64,000 bases of DNA from Breznakibacter sp047600785 (GCA_047600785.1 JASGKH010000001.1:310001-374000); one strand, 5' to 3'; numbered from the stretch's first letter, positions 19,401-28,328 are shown. The notes: generated from the sequence alone by a model not told the origin. Numbers and translations: made by a program.

Positions 19401-19909
19401 ATAAAGCTATTCGTTCGGATTTGCTGGTGTTGAAAGTCAGATTTGGGTTGTCTATTTTTGCTGCGTTGGTAAGCAATCGAGGGATTCATGCACTTATTTT
19501 TTATAGAATTTCGAATTATCTTTACAAAAAAAGGATTCCTTTCTGTCCGTTATTACTAACAAGAATTATTCAAATTGTCTATAGTATTGATATTGATTAT
19601 AGGTGTACTATTTATGGCGGGATAATAATAATACATGGGGATGGAATTGTTATTGGACAAGGGGCAATAATAGGTAGTGGCACAGTTATATACCATCAAG
19701 TAACTTTAGGAATTAAAGGTAGTGGGCTCAATGAGGGTTTTCCAACTATAAAAGATAATTGCGTACTTGGTTCGGGGGCAAAACTGTTAGGAAATATTGT
19801 AGTAGGTAGTGGTTCTATAATCGGTGCGAATTGTGTTGTAACAAGCGATATTCCCCCCATGAGTATTGTAAAAAGCGAGCCAATAAAGATATATCCATTA
19901 AACAGATGA
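19397..19909 (+). CDS. serine acetyltransferase-like hexapeptide-repeat acetyltransferase
   Basis: 170-aa left-handed beta-helix protein. The N-terminal helices (RGIHALIFYRISNYLYKK) and the hexapeptide repeats from about residue 65 (IYGGIIIIHGDGIVIGQGAIIG) resemble CysE, but the context and short length fit the EpsC/WcaB-like enzymes that O-acetylate a sugar. The catalytic histidine is probably in IIHGDG or VIYHQVTLG. It ends in the family signature GANCVVTSDIPP. It starts within the previous stop (overlap of 4 bp) and its stop overlaps the next start (ATGA). Confidence 0.82.
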   Translation: MNKAIRSDLLVLKVRFGLSIFAALVSNRGIHALIFYRISNYLYKKRIPFCPLLLTRIIQIVYSIDIDYRCTIYGGIIIIHGDGIVIGQGAIIGSGTVIYHQVTLGIKGSGLNEGFPTIKDNCVLGSGAKLLGNIVVGSGSIIGANCVVTSDIPPMSIVKSEPIKIYPLNR

Positions 19910-21033
19910 GAGTTGCATTAGTCCAAGATTGGTTAACAGAGATGGGAGGAGCAGAAAAGGTTTTTATTTCACTGCTAAAAGCATTTCCCCATGCAGATGT
20001 TTTTACCTTAACTTCCCATAAGAATGTCATAGAAAAGCTACCAATAACTGGTCGGTTATATGAATCTTTCATAAGTAGGTTGCCATTTGGGCGTATAAAA
20101 TATAGAAACTATCTCCAGCTATTTCCTAAAGCTATCGAAAGTTTTGATTTGTCCAGCTACGATATCATTATCTCTTCGTCATATTCAGTAGCAAAAGGTG
20201 TTTTGACTAATAGCAACCAACTTCATATTTGCTATTGTCATTCACCTGTTCGTTATGCTTGGGATTTGTATCATCAATACATGAACGAAACTGGTCTGAA
20301 TGATTTTTGGTCGATAAAGGGGATGTATGCAAGGCATGTATTACATAAAATAAGAATATGGGATGAGTCCTGTGCTAATCGGGTGGACTACTTTATTGCA
20401 AACTCTCAGTATATCAAAAGGAGAATATTCAAAGTGTACAGACGTGGTGCAGATGTGATCTATCCGCCAGTTGATGTTTCTAAATTTCCGATGGAGCAAA
20501 AAAAAGCGGAGTATTATTTTACCGCATCACGTATGGTTCCCTACAAGAAGATCGATTTGATTGTCCGCTCTTTTAATCAAATGCCAGATAAAACACTCAT
20601 TGTGGCGGGGACAGGCCCTGACATGAAAAAGATTAGGGCGATTGCTGGTCCCAACATCCAGCTAAAGGGATTTGTTGCTGACGAGGAGATGGTTTTACTT
20701 ATGTCGAAGGCAAAAGCTTTTGTGTTTGCAGCGGATGAAGATTTTGGCATTGCCCCTGTTGAAGCACAGGCATGTGGGACTCCAGTTATTTGTTATGGAA
20801 AGGGTGGAACTAGAGAGACCGTTGTTGACGGCAAAACAGGAATCCATTTTGAAGAACAAACAGAGAATGCAATTATTGCGGCTATTGATGCTTTTGAGAA
20901 TGGAGGGCAATTCAATTTTGATACATATGAAATCAGAAAAAATGCAGAACGTTTTTCTTCGGAACGTTTTGTTGATGAGATCTTTAAGTTTGTCAATTTA
21001 AAAATGCAAGAATTTAATACTGATTTTGAATGA
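19906..21033 (+). CDS. family 4 glycosyltransferase (WbaZ-like)
   Basis: 375-aa GT-B enzyme starting MRVALVQDWLTEMGGAEKVF, the N-terminal signature of a mannosyl/galactosyl-type GT4 subgroup. CYCHSPVRYAWDLYHQY in the N-terminal half and ASRMVPYKKIDLIVRSF plus DEDFGIAPVEAQACGTPVI in the donor domain are highly typical and include the conserved Glu residues. The frame is open further upstream, but the ATG at 19906 overlaps the stop of the acetyltransferase (ATGA) and begins the conserved domain, so it is chosen. Last glycosyltransferase of the block; a 218-bp gap follows. Confidence 0.9.
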   Translation: MRVALVQDWLTEMGGAEKVFISLLKAFPHADVFTLTSHKNVIEKLPITGRLYESFISRLPFGRIKYRNYLQLFPKAIESFDLSSYDIIISSSYSVAKGVLTNSNQLHICYCHSPVRYAWDLYHQYMNETGLNDFWSIKGMYARHVLHKIRIWDESCANRVDYFIANSQYIKRRIFKVYRRGADVIYPPVDVSKFPMEQKKAEYYFTASRMVPYKKIDLIVRSFNQMPDKTLIVAGTGPDMKKIRAIAGPNIQLKGFVADEEMVLLMSKAKAFVFAADEDFGIAPVEAQACGTPVICYGKGGTRETVVDGKTGIHFEEQTENAIIAAIDAFENGGQFNFDTYEIRKNAERFSSERFVDEIFKFVNLKMQEFNTDFE

Positions 21034-21251
21034 GGGCTTTTTATCATTTATTTATATTGTTTTTGGTAATATAGATGTTGTTGAGCTGGGATAATATGTA
21101 TGAGGGATCGTTACCCATCCTTGTTCTAGCCGCGCTAAGTGCATAAGCAAAGATCCATTGAGTTTGGGCGAGTCTTAATTGGCGATACCTATTGTCATGA
21201 TTCTTTTTTATGAAGTTAGACTAACATAGTTAATAAACCTGATTGTTGTAA

Positions 21252-22430
21252 ATGAATAAAAGTATTTCCAATTTGAATGGATTGAAGGTATTTATGTCTA
21301 TTCACATTGCCTTAGCCCATACATTTCCTACTATACACAGGGGAGATGTAAGTCGTTTGATATTTGAGTATGCATCTATATCTACATCTATGTTTATCAT
21401 TTTATCGGGATTCTTTTTGGCATGTTTTTATCATGAGAAAGAGGTGAGGGTAATTCCGTTTGTGAAAAAAAGAATCCAAAAACTCTATCCTTTTCACGTG
21501 TTTATGGTTTTGTTTTCTGCGATTATAATGTTAGAAGCAGTATTTCGGCATGATTATAAAGTCCAAATGTTTTCCAATTTTATATTTTTGGATGGGTGGG
21601 AATATTTGATTGCTATTATTAGTCAGATTTTATTAATCGATAGCCTGAATCCCTTCTTTCCCGGAATCAACGTTCCGGCGTGGACGCTTTCCACCCTCTT
21701 CTTTTGTTACAGTTCATTTCCTTTTTTTACCAAAAAGATTAAGAATTTATCTTTAGGTTGTTTGCTTAGTCTTTTGTTTGCATTAGTTTTAATCGTAAAC
21801 ACAATCTCTTTTACTGCATTTAATTTTGGAGTGAATGATGAATATCTTGATTCTAACGTAGAATTATATGCTTGGCCAAATATGATAGGGGGGCTATTTC
21901 ATCGATTTCCAATAATGAGGTTGCCTGAGTTTCTATTGGGAATTATTTTGTTTTTCGTATTTAAAAAAATGGAGGGAAAAAATAATTTTCCTATTCTTTT
22001 TCTTTTGCTGGGGGTGTCTTATTTAGTGGTTGTTTTGTACCTTGCCTATCCAATAGATTACATAATCTACCACAATGGCATTTTTTTGCCATTTGAACTT
22101 CTTATTATTTATAGTTTTTGCTCTTTTAAAGAGATAAATTTTTTTTCCTTAAGTTTGATCACTAAAATTGGCGTAGCATCATTTATCATTTATTTGTTTC
22201 ATATGCCGTGGTTCATATTCATGTCAAAACTCGCAAAAGGACTTGTATGGGGAATTGCGAAGTTTTTTTATGGATCTGAAATCTTAGATCCTATTTCCTA
22301 TGCGAAAGAAATGATAAATAATTCGCTACTTTTTTTCATTTTGTATTTTGTATCGATGATAATGTTGAGTGTTTATATTGAAATTAAATGGCGGCCCTAT
22401 CTGAAAGGTGTCTGGGTTAAAAAATCTTGA
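21252..22430 (+). CDS. acyltransferase family 3 (OafA-like) membrane protein
   Basis: 392-aa inner-membrane acyltransferase with about ten transmembrane segments, of the family that O-acetylates cell-surface polysaccharides. The start NLNGLKVFMSIHIALAHTFP is the first helix carrying the conserved His (SIHIALAH), followed by SISTSMFIILSGFFLACF, the second signature helix of the family. INVPAWTLSTLFFCY and the charged loop KKRIQKLYPFHVFMV also match. It is the second acyl-modifying enzyme of the locus. The next gene, an SGNH esterase-like lipoprotein, starts within a few bases of its stop, which suggests a functional pair. Confidence 0.85.
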   Translation: MNKSISNLNGLKVFMSIHIALAHTFPTIHRGDVSRLIFEYASISTSMFIILSGFFLACFYHEKEVRVIPFVKKRIQKLYPFHVFMVLFSAIIMLEAVFRHDYKVQMFSNFIFLDGWEYLIAIISQILLIDSLNPFFPGINVPAWTLSTLFFCYSSFPFFTKKIKNLSLGCLLSLLFALVLIVNTISFTAFNFGVNDEYLDSNVELYAWPNMIGGLFHRFPIMRLPEFLLGIILFFVFKKMEGKNNFPILFLLLGVSYLVVVLYLAYPIDYIIYHNGIFLPFELLIIYSFCSFKEINFFSLSLITKIGVASFIIYLFHMPWFIFMSKLAKGLVWGIAKFFYGSEILDPISYAKEMINNSLLFFILYFVSMIMLSVYIEIKWRPYLKGVWVKKS

Positions 22431-22432
22431 GC

Positions 22433-23176
22433 ATGATTCACAAAGTATTTTTAATGTTTTTTGTATTTTCTCTTGTTGCTTGTACTAAAAGGAAAGAGCT
22501 AGAAGAGAATGAAATTGTTATTGCAATAATCGGTTCATCTACAGCGGAAGGGAATTATTTACAAAACAGGAATGAATCCTGGCCTAATCGTTTGAGTGAT
22601 TATCTGAAAGAGGATGCTGATGTAATGAATTTTGCGTGTAGTGGGTATACAACTTACCATTTTTTGCCGCAAAGTGAAAGCGGCACGGAGAATCGTCCAA
22701 GCGTTGATAGTTCTAGGAATATAGACGCGATATTGACAGAGATTCCAGATGTCCTTATCATTAGTTTACCAACTAATGATATTGCAAATGGATATTCAAA
22801 AGAAGAGTATTTGCACAACCTAAAGATTTTGGTTAATCATGCAATTGAGTACGGAGTTGATGATGTTTTGATTTGTACAACTCAGCCAAGAAATTTATCT
22901 GTGAAGAACAGGGAAGTACTAAGGTCTTGCAAGGATGATATTCTTAAAACTTACCAGCAAAACGCTGTTGATTTTTGGACACCTTTATGTGGAGATAATA
23001 ATTTGTTGCAGTCATCGGTCGACATAGGTGATGGAATCCATCCAAATGGAGAAGGTCATCGATTATTATTTTTTCAAATGAAGGAGAAAATAGATTCTAT
23101 AATTGAGATTAGAAGCGTTTCAGATAGATTCGAAAGTATGATTGTGCAACACTCAAACAACAGTTTTTTGAAATAA
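22433..23176 (+). CDS. SGNH/GDSL hydrolase-type lipoprotein
   Basis: 247-aa lipoprotein with signal peptide and lipobox SLVAC (Cys17), so anchored in a membrane and facing the periplasm or the surface. The fold signature is clear: block I IGSSTAEG carries the nucleophilic Ser, block III SLPTNDI the Asn, and block V DGIHPNGEGH the catalytic Asp and His. SGNH enzymes remove or transfer O-acetyl groups. Next to the OafA-like acyltransferase, it likely edits or completes acetylation of the same polysaccharide. The frame opens at a TTG (22427), but the ATG at 22433 gives the better signal peptide. Confidence 0.85.
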   Translation: MIHKVFLMFFVFSLVACTKRKELEENEIVIAIIGSSTAEGNYLQNRNESWPNRLSDYLKEDADVMNFACSGYTTYHFLPQSESGTENRPSVDSSRNIDAILTEIPDVLIISLPTNDIANGYSKEEYLHNLKILVNHAIEYGVDDVLICTTQPRNLSVKNREVLRSCKDDILKTYQQNAVDFWTPLCGDNNLLQSSVDIGDGIHPNGEGHRLLFFQMKEKIDSIIEIRSVSDRFESMIVQHSNNSFLK

Positions 23177-23180
23177 GACA

Positions 23181-24044
23181 ATGACCACACTTATCACCGG
23201 CTCCAACGGCCAGTTAGGTTCCGAAATCCGAGCCTTGATACCGCAGTATCCGGCCATGCGGTTTATCTTTACCGATGTGGCCGAGCTAGACATTACCGAT
23301 ACGAATGCAGTTTTGGCTTTTTGCACAAGTCACAAGGTCGAAGCCATTATCAACTGCGCCGCATACACTGCGGTCGATAAAGCTGAGACGGACGAAGCCC
23401 TTGCTCGTCGGATCAATGTGGATGGCCCGGCCAATTTAGCAAAAGTGGCTGCGAAGGTCGGGGCGAAGATGGTTCATATTTCCACCGATTACGTGTTCAA
23501 CGGGCGGGCGAATGCCCCGTTAAAAGAAACGGACGCCATCGATCCTGTTGGTGTGTACGGACAAACCAAGGCCGACGGCGAGAAGGCCGTGCTTTCCAGT
23601 GGTGCTGATGCCGTGGTGGTGCGCACATCGTGGTTGTACTCGGAATACGGGACGAACTTTGTTAAGACCATAATGAAATATGGGCGTGAACGCGGACATC
23701 TCAAAGTCGTGTTTGATCAGGTGGGTACCCCAACCTATGCCTGTGATTTGGCCAAAGCCTGCTTGGATGTTCTTTCTACAGAGGGTGAGATATCTGCCAG
23801 AGGAGATATCTACCATTATTCAAATGAAGGGGCTATCTCGTGGTTCGATTTCGCACATGCCATCGTCGAACTGTCGGGGATTGCTTGTTCTATTGAACCT
23901 GTCGGTTCCAAACAATTCCCGACGCCTGCACGTCGTCCCAATTATTCCGTAATGGACAAGGCAAGGATCAAGGCTGATTTTGGATTGAAGGTCCCTTATT
24001 GGCGCGATTCGCTTAAAGTATGTATTGAAAAGCTAAATGAATGA
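23181..24044 (+). CDS. rfbD: dTDP-4-dehydrorhamnose reductase
   Basis: 287-aa short-chain dehydrogenase/reductase that makes dTDP-L-rhamnose, the last step of the Rml pathway, in the cytoplasm. The N-terminal Rossmann motif is ITGSNGQLGSEI, followed by NCAAYTAVDKAE, the STDYVFNG active-site Thr/Asp region, and YGQTKADGE with the catalytic YxxxK. WLYSEYGTNFVKTI and the C-terminal RRPNYSVMDK are classic RmlD motifs. It is 4 bp after the SGNH gene but visibly richer in GC than the preceding block, so it probably belongs to the resident backbone. rmlA, rmlB and rmlC are not in the window. Confidence 0.95.
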   Translation: MTTLITGSNGQLGSEIRALIPQYPAMRFIFTDVAELDITDTNAVLAFCTSHKVEAIINCAAYTAVDKAETDEALARRINVDGPANLAKVAAKVGAKMVHISTDYVFNGRANAPLKETDAIDPVGVYGQTKADGEKAVLSSGADAVVVRTSWLYSEYGTNFVKTIMKYGRERGHLKVVFDQVGTPTYACDLAKACLDVLSTEGEISARGDIYHYSNEGAISWFDFAHAIVELSGIACSIEPVGSKQFPTPARRPNYSVMDKARIKADFGLKVPYWRDSLKVCIEKLNE

Positions 24045-24054
24045 AGATAACAAC

Positions 24055-24084
24055 AAAAAAGGCTCCTTTTAAGGAGCCTTTTTT
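24055..24084. terminator. bidirectional terminator between rfbD and tRNA-Cys
   Basis: Stem GGCTCC (24061-24066) and GGAGCC (24073-24078) with loop TTTTAA, flanked by AAAAAA on the left and TTTTTT on the right. It can stop transcription from rfbD on the plus strand and from tRNA-Cys on the minus strand. Confidence 0.85.
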
Positions 24085-24085
24085 G

Positions 24086-24156
24086 AGGTCGATGGCGGAT
24101 TCGAACCGCCGTACACGGTTTTGCAGACCGTTGCCTAGCCACTCGGCCAACCGACC
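24086..24156 (-). tRNA. tRNA-Cys (anticodon GCA)
   Basis: The reverse strand folds into a full cloverleaf. The 7-bp acceptor stem is GGTCGGT with ATCGACC, and the anticodon stem ACGGT/ACCGT encloses loop CTGCAAA (anticodon GCA). The T arm is GGCGG TTCGAAT CCGCC and the discriminator base is U, as expected for Cys. The CCA end is not encoded. A -7/-33 promoter pattern lies just upstream. Confidence 0.95.
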
Positions 24157-24172
24157 GTTAAACTTTCGGATT

Positions 24173-24204
24173 GCAAAAATAACAAAATTTTGTATCCTAT
24201 CAAC
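24173..24204 (-). promoter_or_regulatory. promoter of tRNA-Cys
   Basis: On the minus strand GTTG, a 19-nt spacer, then TATTTTTGC (plus-strand 24173-24181). The mature tRNA 5' end lies 17 bp downstream of the -7 element. Confidence 0.6.
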
Positions 24205-24270
24205 CCTTTGGAACAATCCGGCAAAATTTTGTCATTGCAACAAAAATTTCCTGATGACGAAATTCCGTTG

Positions 24271-24342
24271 TAGTCCCACCGGGAATCGAACCCAGATTTA
24301 CAGTTTAGGAAACTGTTGTTCTATCCGTTGAACTATGAGACC
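24271..24342 (-). tRNA. tRNA-Arg (anticodon CCU)
   Basis: The reverse strand begins GGTCTCATAG and pairs with TGGGACT, with a G-U at the terminal position. The anticodon stem ACAGT/ACTGT encloses TTCCTAA, giving anticodon CCU, which reads AGG. The T arm is CTGGG TTCGATT CCCGG. It is 114 bp upstream of tRNA-Cys on the same strand, but each has its own -7 element. Confidence 0.93.
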
Positions 24343-24355
24343 CTAATTGGTGGCT

Positions 24356-24385
24356 GCAAAGATAGAAAAAAATGCGAAGGTCAAA
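24356..24385 (-). promoter_or_regulatory. promoter of tRNA-Arg
   Basis: Minus-strand TATCTTTGC (plus-strand 24356-24364) fits TAnnTTTGY; a TTTG (24382-24385) lies 17 nt upstream, slightly closer than usual. Confidence 0.5.
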
Positions 24386-24450
24386 ACCCGAATCGAATCT
24401 GTTGTGAACGATAAACCCAGATTTCATTTTAATGACGTGTTGTAGATATT

Positions 24451-26577
24451 TCATTCGCCAATGATCATCGGAAATGTTTTGACAGTGCTTATTTTTTGAA
24501 AGGGAACGATGAACTTGAACGTGCTTCCAACCCCGGATTCGGATTTAAAGCTTATCTGTCCTCCCATTAAGTCGACCAAGCCTTTGCAAATACTGAGGCC
24601 CAGGCCTGTTCCCCGATGAAACTCGTTTTCTTCAACCTGCCGGAATCGTTGAAAAATCAAATGTTGTTTTTCTTTGGGGATACCGATCCCTGTATCGGTC
24701 ACGCCCACTTCGACGTAAACAATATCAGGGCCTTCAGAAATGTGTAGCCATGAACGGATATTGCCCTTAAGGGTATATTTAAATGCATTGGTCAGGAGAT
24801 TATCCACAATTTGCTTAAAACGTTCCTTGTCGCCATTGACAACTCTGTCTTTGGCATATGCCGGAATGTTAACACTAAAGTACACGTTGGGAGAGATTGG
24901 AATGGTATCGTTAAGCCTCACGTTTTGTGTGCATAATGAAAATTCTTCTGCCGCATTGAAATCGGCATGCGATAATCTCAGCTGTTTGGCTTCCAACTTT
25001 GAAGCATCTATAATATCGCCAATGATTTGTAACAGCTTGTTGCCGGACTGAAGGACGATATTGGCGTATTCGTTGCGTTTTTCAATTGGAAGATCGGTTT
25101 CCGCCATCAGTCCGGAAAAGCCGATGATGGCATTCATGGGGGTACGGATTTCATGGCTCATGTTAGCCAGGAATATCGACTTTAGTTTGTCGCTCTCCTC
25201 TGCTCTGGCTTTTGCTTTACGCAAAAGTTCTTCTTCTGTTTTGCGTTGCGAAATATCTTGTGCAACGGCCAAAAACATTTTTTTACCCGAATCATCAACA
25301 AGTTGGAGGTGCACTTCCACGTCGTAAATCGTGCCGTTGGTGCGTAGATGCTTTGTTTCGTATACCAATTGCGATTGGAATCCATTACGGAGAGGGGAGA
25401 TCAGTTCGCGAAAAACGACCTCGTTTTTTTCAGGATCGAGTAATGGGGGCGAAAGCTCAAGGATACGGCTTTTGTCGATTCCCAAATTCTTCATCGCACC
25501 ATAGTTTACATATTCAAACCTAAGCGTTTCCGCATCAAAAAGATAAATCTCGTTCAGGCTGGCGTCTAAAATGTTGCCGAACTTTAGTTTTTGTTCTTCT
25601 GCCAGTTTCCGGTCGGTAGTGTTTTCGCCGATACTTGCTGTGCCAATGGTTCTTCCTTGTGGATCACGCAAAGGAATATTGTGCCACGATATGTAAATTT
25701 TCCTACCGTCTTTTGTTCGAATACTGTTTTCAAAATAACTTGAATCTTTTTGTCCGGAAAGCAGGTTTTGAAAGACATTCATCACCGCAGGTTTGTCATC
25801 CGGGGCAATGAAAAGATCAAGCCAATTTTGTCCCAATACTTCGTGCTGTGCATATCCTGTCGCGTTAAGCAGATAATGGTTGCAAAATTGTACGCGCGCT
25901 TTTGAATCCAGAATGACCGAAATAAGGTGTACGCAGTTTAGCACCTCGCTGAAACGGCGTTCCGATTCCAAAAGGCTGGCCTGTGCTTCGCGGTTTTTCC
26001 AGTTGCGGAGCTGGCGTTCCATCAATATCCCTAACAACATAGTGACCACCGGATAAATGATCATTATGGAGGGCGCAATGGCCATGAATGTGGACAAGCG
26101 TATATCTTGTGGCAACAGCAACGTGAATGGCAGTATTGTCCAGTGGACTATAATGCCCATCACCAGTAGTTCGATGTATTTGTGGGGTAACCGGCGTATT
26201 GGGCGCATCCATCTCCAAAGCAACCCGATCAGTCCGGACAGCAATATCGCTGCTATCCCCATGTACATTCCGTCACCACCTTGCAGGATTCTTATGGTGG
26301 ACGCCATTGCCATTGCTACAATGGTCGGGATTGCCCCAAAATAAAGCCCCGAAATGGAAATAAGTATCGACCGGGTGTCAAAAACCACGCCGGGGATTAA
26401 CGTCCATGGGGTAAGCATCAAGAAAAATACGATGGTACCGATGATCAATCCCGCTCCCAATTGTCTTTTTAAACTTTGCCCACCCAGGTCTTTTAACCAC
26501 ATGTAATCGTGGAGGAGACTGAAGGACAGAAGAATTGCGATGTTCTGAATAAGATCTATGTGTGTGGGAAAGCTCAT
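24451..26577 (-). CDS. LytS-type 5TM / PAS sensor histidine kinase
   Basis: 708-aa membrane-bound sensor kinase. The N-terminal 200 residues hold several transmembrane helices with TPWTLIPGVVFDTRSILISISGLYFG and the GGDGMY region, the layout of the 5TM-5TMR sensor of LytS proteins. Two PAS domains follow (about residues 205-330 and 335-455). The HisKA domain with NMSHEIRTPMNAIIGFSG has the phospho-accepting His near residue 472, and the HATPase domain has DTGIGIPKEK and GTGLGLSICKGLVDLMGG. There is no receiver domain and no response regulator gene next to it, so it is an orphan kinase. A LytS-type sensor on a HisKA core is less usual than on a LytS His-kinase core. Ligand unknown. Confidence 0.88.
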   Translation of the reverse strand: MSFPTHIDLIQNIAILLSFSLLHDYMWLKDLGGQSLKRQLGAGLIIGTIVFFLMLTPWTLIPGVVFDTRSILISISGLYFGAIPTIVAMAMASTIRILQGGDGMYMGIAAILLSGLIGLLWRWMRPIRRLPHKYIELLVMGIIVHWTILPFTLLLPQDIRLSTFMAIAPSIMIIYPVVTMLLGILMERQLRNWKNREAQASLLESERRFSEVLNCVHLISVILDSKARVQFCNHYLLNATGYAQHEVLGQNWLDLFIAPDDKPAVMNVFQNLLSGQKDSSYFENSIRTKDGRKIYISWHNIPLRDPQGRTIGTASIGENTTDRKLAEEQKLKFGNILDASLNEIYLFDAETLRFEYVNYGAMKNLGIDKSRILELSPPLLDPEKNEVVFRELISPLRNGFQSQLVYETKHLRTNGTIYDVEVHLQLVDDSGKKMFLAVAQDISQRKTEEELLRKAKARAEESDKLKSIFLANMSHEIRTPMNAIIGFSGLMAETDLPIEKRNEYANIVLQSGNKLLQIIGDIIDASKLEAKQLRLSHADFNAAEEFSLCTQNVRLNDTIPISPNVYFSVNIPAYAKDRVVNGDKERFKQIVDNLLTNAFKYTLKGNIRSWLHISEGPDIVYVEVGVTDTGIGIPKEKQHLIFQRFRQVEENEFHRGTGLGLSICKGLVDLMGGQISFKSESGVGSTFKFIVPFQKISTVKTFPMIIGE

Positions 26578-26623
26578 TGAATAAGGGTCATTATATAGGT
26601 GAAATTACTGCGTCGGTTCAATG

Positions 26624-26654
26624 ACGATTAGAACTGTCAACATACTCTAATCGT
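26624..26654. repeat. 9-bp inverted repeat upstream of the LytS-type kinase
   Basis: ACGATTAGA (26624-26632) and TCTAATCGT (26646-26654) are perfect arms around 13 nt, 47-77 bp before the kinase start. This position fits an operator or a 5' leader hairpin. No T-tract follows, so it is not a terminator. Confidence 0.45.
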
Positions 26655-27130
26655 AGACATATATTGATTTCATCACTTGGCGTCATTTATCCGTCTTTGA
26701 TGAATGACCGTTCACTTGGTGATGGGGCTTTCTTTAAACAGATCAAGATTGCAGTTTTATAAAAATAATCGAAATATGATTTGTTGCAAATTAATTATGA
26801 ATATAAATTCGGTTTTCATGACACCTCATTGCATATATGCAAAATCGTAATTGAAGTAAGGTGCTGTTACCGAGACGATTGCTGGAAGTGCCGTAAAGAT
26901 CCGGTTTCCATCGCAAATACTCTGATTCTCGGAAAATTCAATGTATTTCCCCTAAATACAGATGTATGGTTTTGAAGTAGACAATTAAAAGCGGTGAAAT
27001 GTTTACATGCCCTCTTTTGACGACTTTTGTTTTCGTTTATGGCGGTCGGAAACAGGGTTGGCAAGGATGACCATTGGGGATGGCTCTCGTGTCCTATAAT
27101 ATATTTGAGTTTTCTTTCCCAGATGATAAT
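26655..27130. other. intergenic region between the kinase and trpS
   Basis: No gene is supported here; the short open frames at 26781-26975 and on the other strand have no motif. The only clear structure is a perfect 14-bp palindrome TTGCATATATGCAA at 26829-26842, of the type bound by dimeric regulators. Confidence 0.4.
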
Positions 27131-27156
27131 AAAAAAGCGACCCTAAAGTCGCTTTT
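27131..27156 (-). terminator. terminator of trpS
   Basis: Stem GCGAC (27137-27141)/GTCGC (27148-27152) with loop CCTAAA, extended by A/T pairs. On the minus strand the stem is followed by six T. It lies about 20 bp after the trpS stop. Confidence 0.8.
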
Positions 27157-27176
27157 CATGAATTTTCAAAAAGAGG

Positions 27177-28178
27177 TCAAAATCGTTTGAACCCGATGAT
27201 TTCCCTAACTTCTTTTACTGTTTTTGCGGCATTTTCATGGGCCTTTTCTTTACCCATATCGATGACTTTCTTAATATATGCTTCATCGGAAACAATTGAT
27301 TTGATGCGTTCACGAATCGGTTCGGTAAATGCCACAATATCTTCGGCAAGTTGTTTCTTTAGATCTCCGTAGCGGATAACACAATTGTTGTAATCGTCAT
27401 CGAATTTCTTTACTACCTCGGGGGTTGATACAGCTTTCAACAATGCGAATAAGTTCTGTATTACTGCCGGCTTGGATTGGTTCATCTCGGTTGGGCCTTG
27501 ATCGGTAACGGCTTTCATTACCTTTTTGCGAATTGCCGAAGGTTCGTCCGAGAAAAAAACGGCATTCCCTTCGCCTTCGGATTTGCCCATTTTTCCACTA
27601 CCATCCAATCCCGGGATTTTAACCAATTCGGCACCGAAATTAAATGCTTGTGGTTCTGGGAAATATTCTATGTTGTACATCCGGTTGAAACGGTTGGCGA
27701 ATTGACGGGTCATTTCAAGGTGTTGTTCCTGGTCTTTACCTACGGGAACCTTGTTTGCTTTGTGAATGATAATGTCGGCAGCCATCAGAGTCGGGTAGGT
27801 GAGTAGGCCCGCATTGATATTATTGGGTTGCTGACGTGCTTTTTCTTTGAACGAGGTGCAGCGTGACAACTCTCCCAGATAAGCATTCATGTTGAGGAAC
27901 AGATATAGCTCGGCCGTTTCGGGAACATCACTTTGGAGGTATAGCGTGACTTTATCGGGATCAATACCGGCAGCCAGATAGTTGGCCAGTACACGGCGCA
28001 CGTTCCCATGCAAATCAGAAGGGGTGGGATGTGTGGTGAGTGAATGGTAGTCGGCAATAAAAAAGAAACAGTTATAGTTTTCCTGCATGTGGATAAAATT
28101 CTTCATAGCCCCAAAATAGTTGCCCAAATGAAGATCGCCCGTAGGGCGTATGCCGCTAACTACAATTTCTTTGTTCAT
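27177..28178 (-). CDS. trpS: tryptophanyl-tRNA synthetase
   Basis: 333-aa class Ic aminoacyl-tRNA synthetase, full length for the bacterial TrpRS family. The HIGH-type signature is GDLHLGNYFGA near residue 15, and the KMSKS-type loop is KMGKSEGEG near residue 195. YLQSDVPETAELYLFLNM and the ITRP-like region are also typical. It charges tRNA-Trp in the cytoplasm and is a stand-alone gene with its own promoter and terminator. Confidence 0.96.
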   Translation of the reverse strand: MNKEIVVSGIRPTGDLHLGNYFGAMKNFIHMQENYNCFFFIADYHSLTTHPTPSDLHGNVRRVLANYLAAGIDPDKVTLYLQSDVPETAELYLFLNMNAYLGELSRCTSFKEKARQQPNNINAGLLTYPTLMAADIIIHKANKVPVGKDQEQHLEMTRQFANRFNRMYNIEYFPEPQAFNFGAELVKIPGLDGSGKMGKSEGEGNAVFFSDEPSAIRKKVMKAVTDQGPTEMNQSKPAVIQNLFALLKAVSTPEVVKKFDDDYNNCVIRYGDLKKQLAEDIVAFTEPIRERIKSIVSDEAYIKKVIDMGKEKAHENAAKTVKEVREIIGFKRF

Positions 28179-28239
28179 TGTGTCGGATGTTTTGTGCCAA
28201 TGCCTTATCGGAAAGTATCAGGCTTAGTTGTTTACGGGT

Positions 28240-28271
28240 GCAAAAATAGGTTTTCATGGACCATTCACAAA
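28240..28271 (-). promoter_or_regulatory. promoter of trpS
   Basis: Minus-strand TTTG (plus-strand 28268-28271), 19-nt spacer, TATTTTTGC (28240-28248); the start codon is 62 bp downstream. Confidence 0.6.
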
Positions 28272-28328
28272 AAAATAATAAAAAAATGGGCATTTATGGA
28301 AAATGCAACCATCAATGTTATTTCCTAT

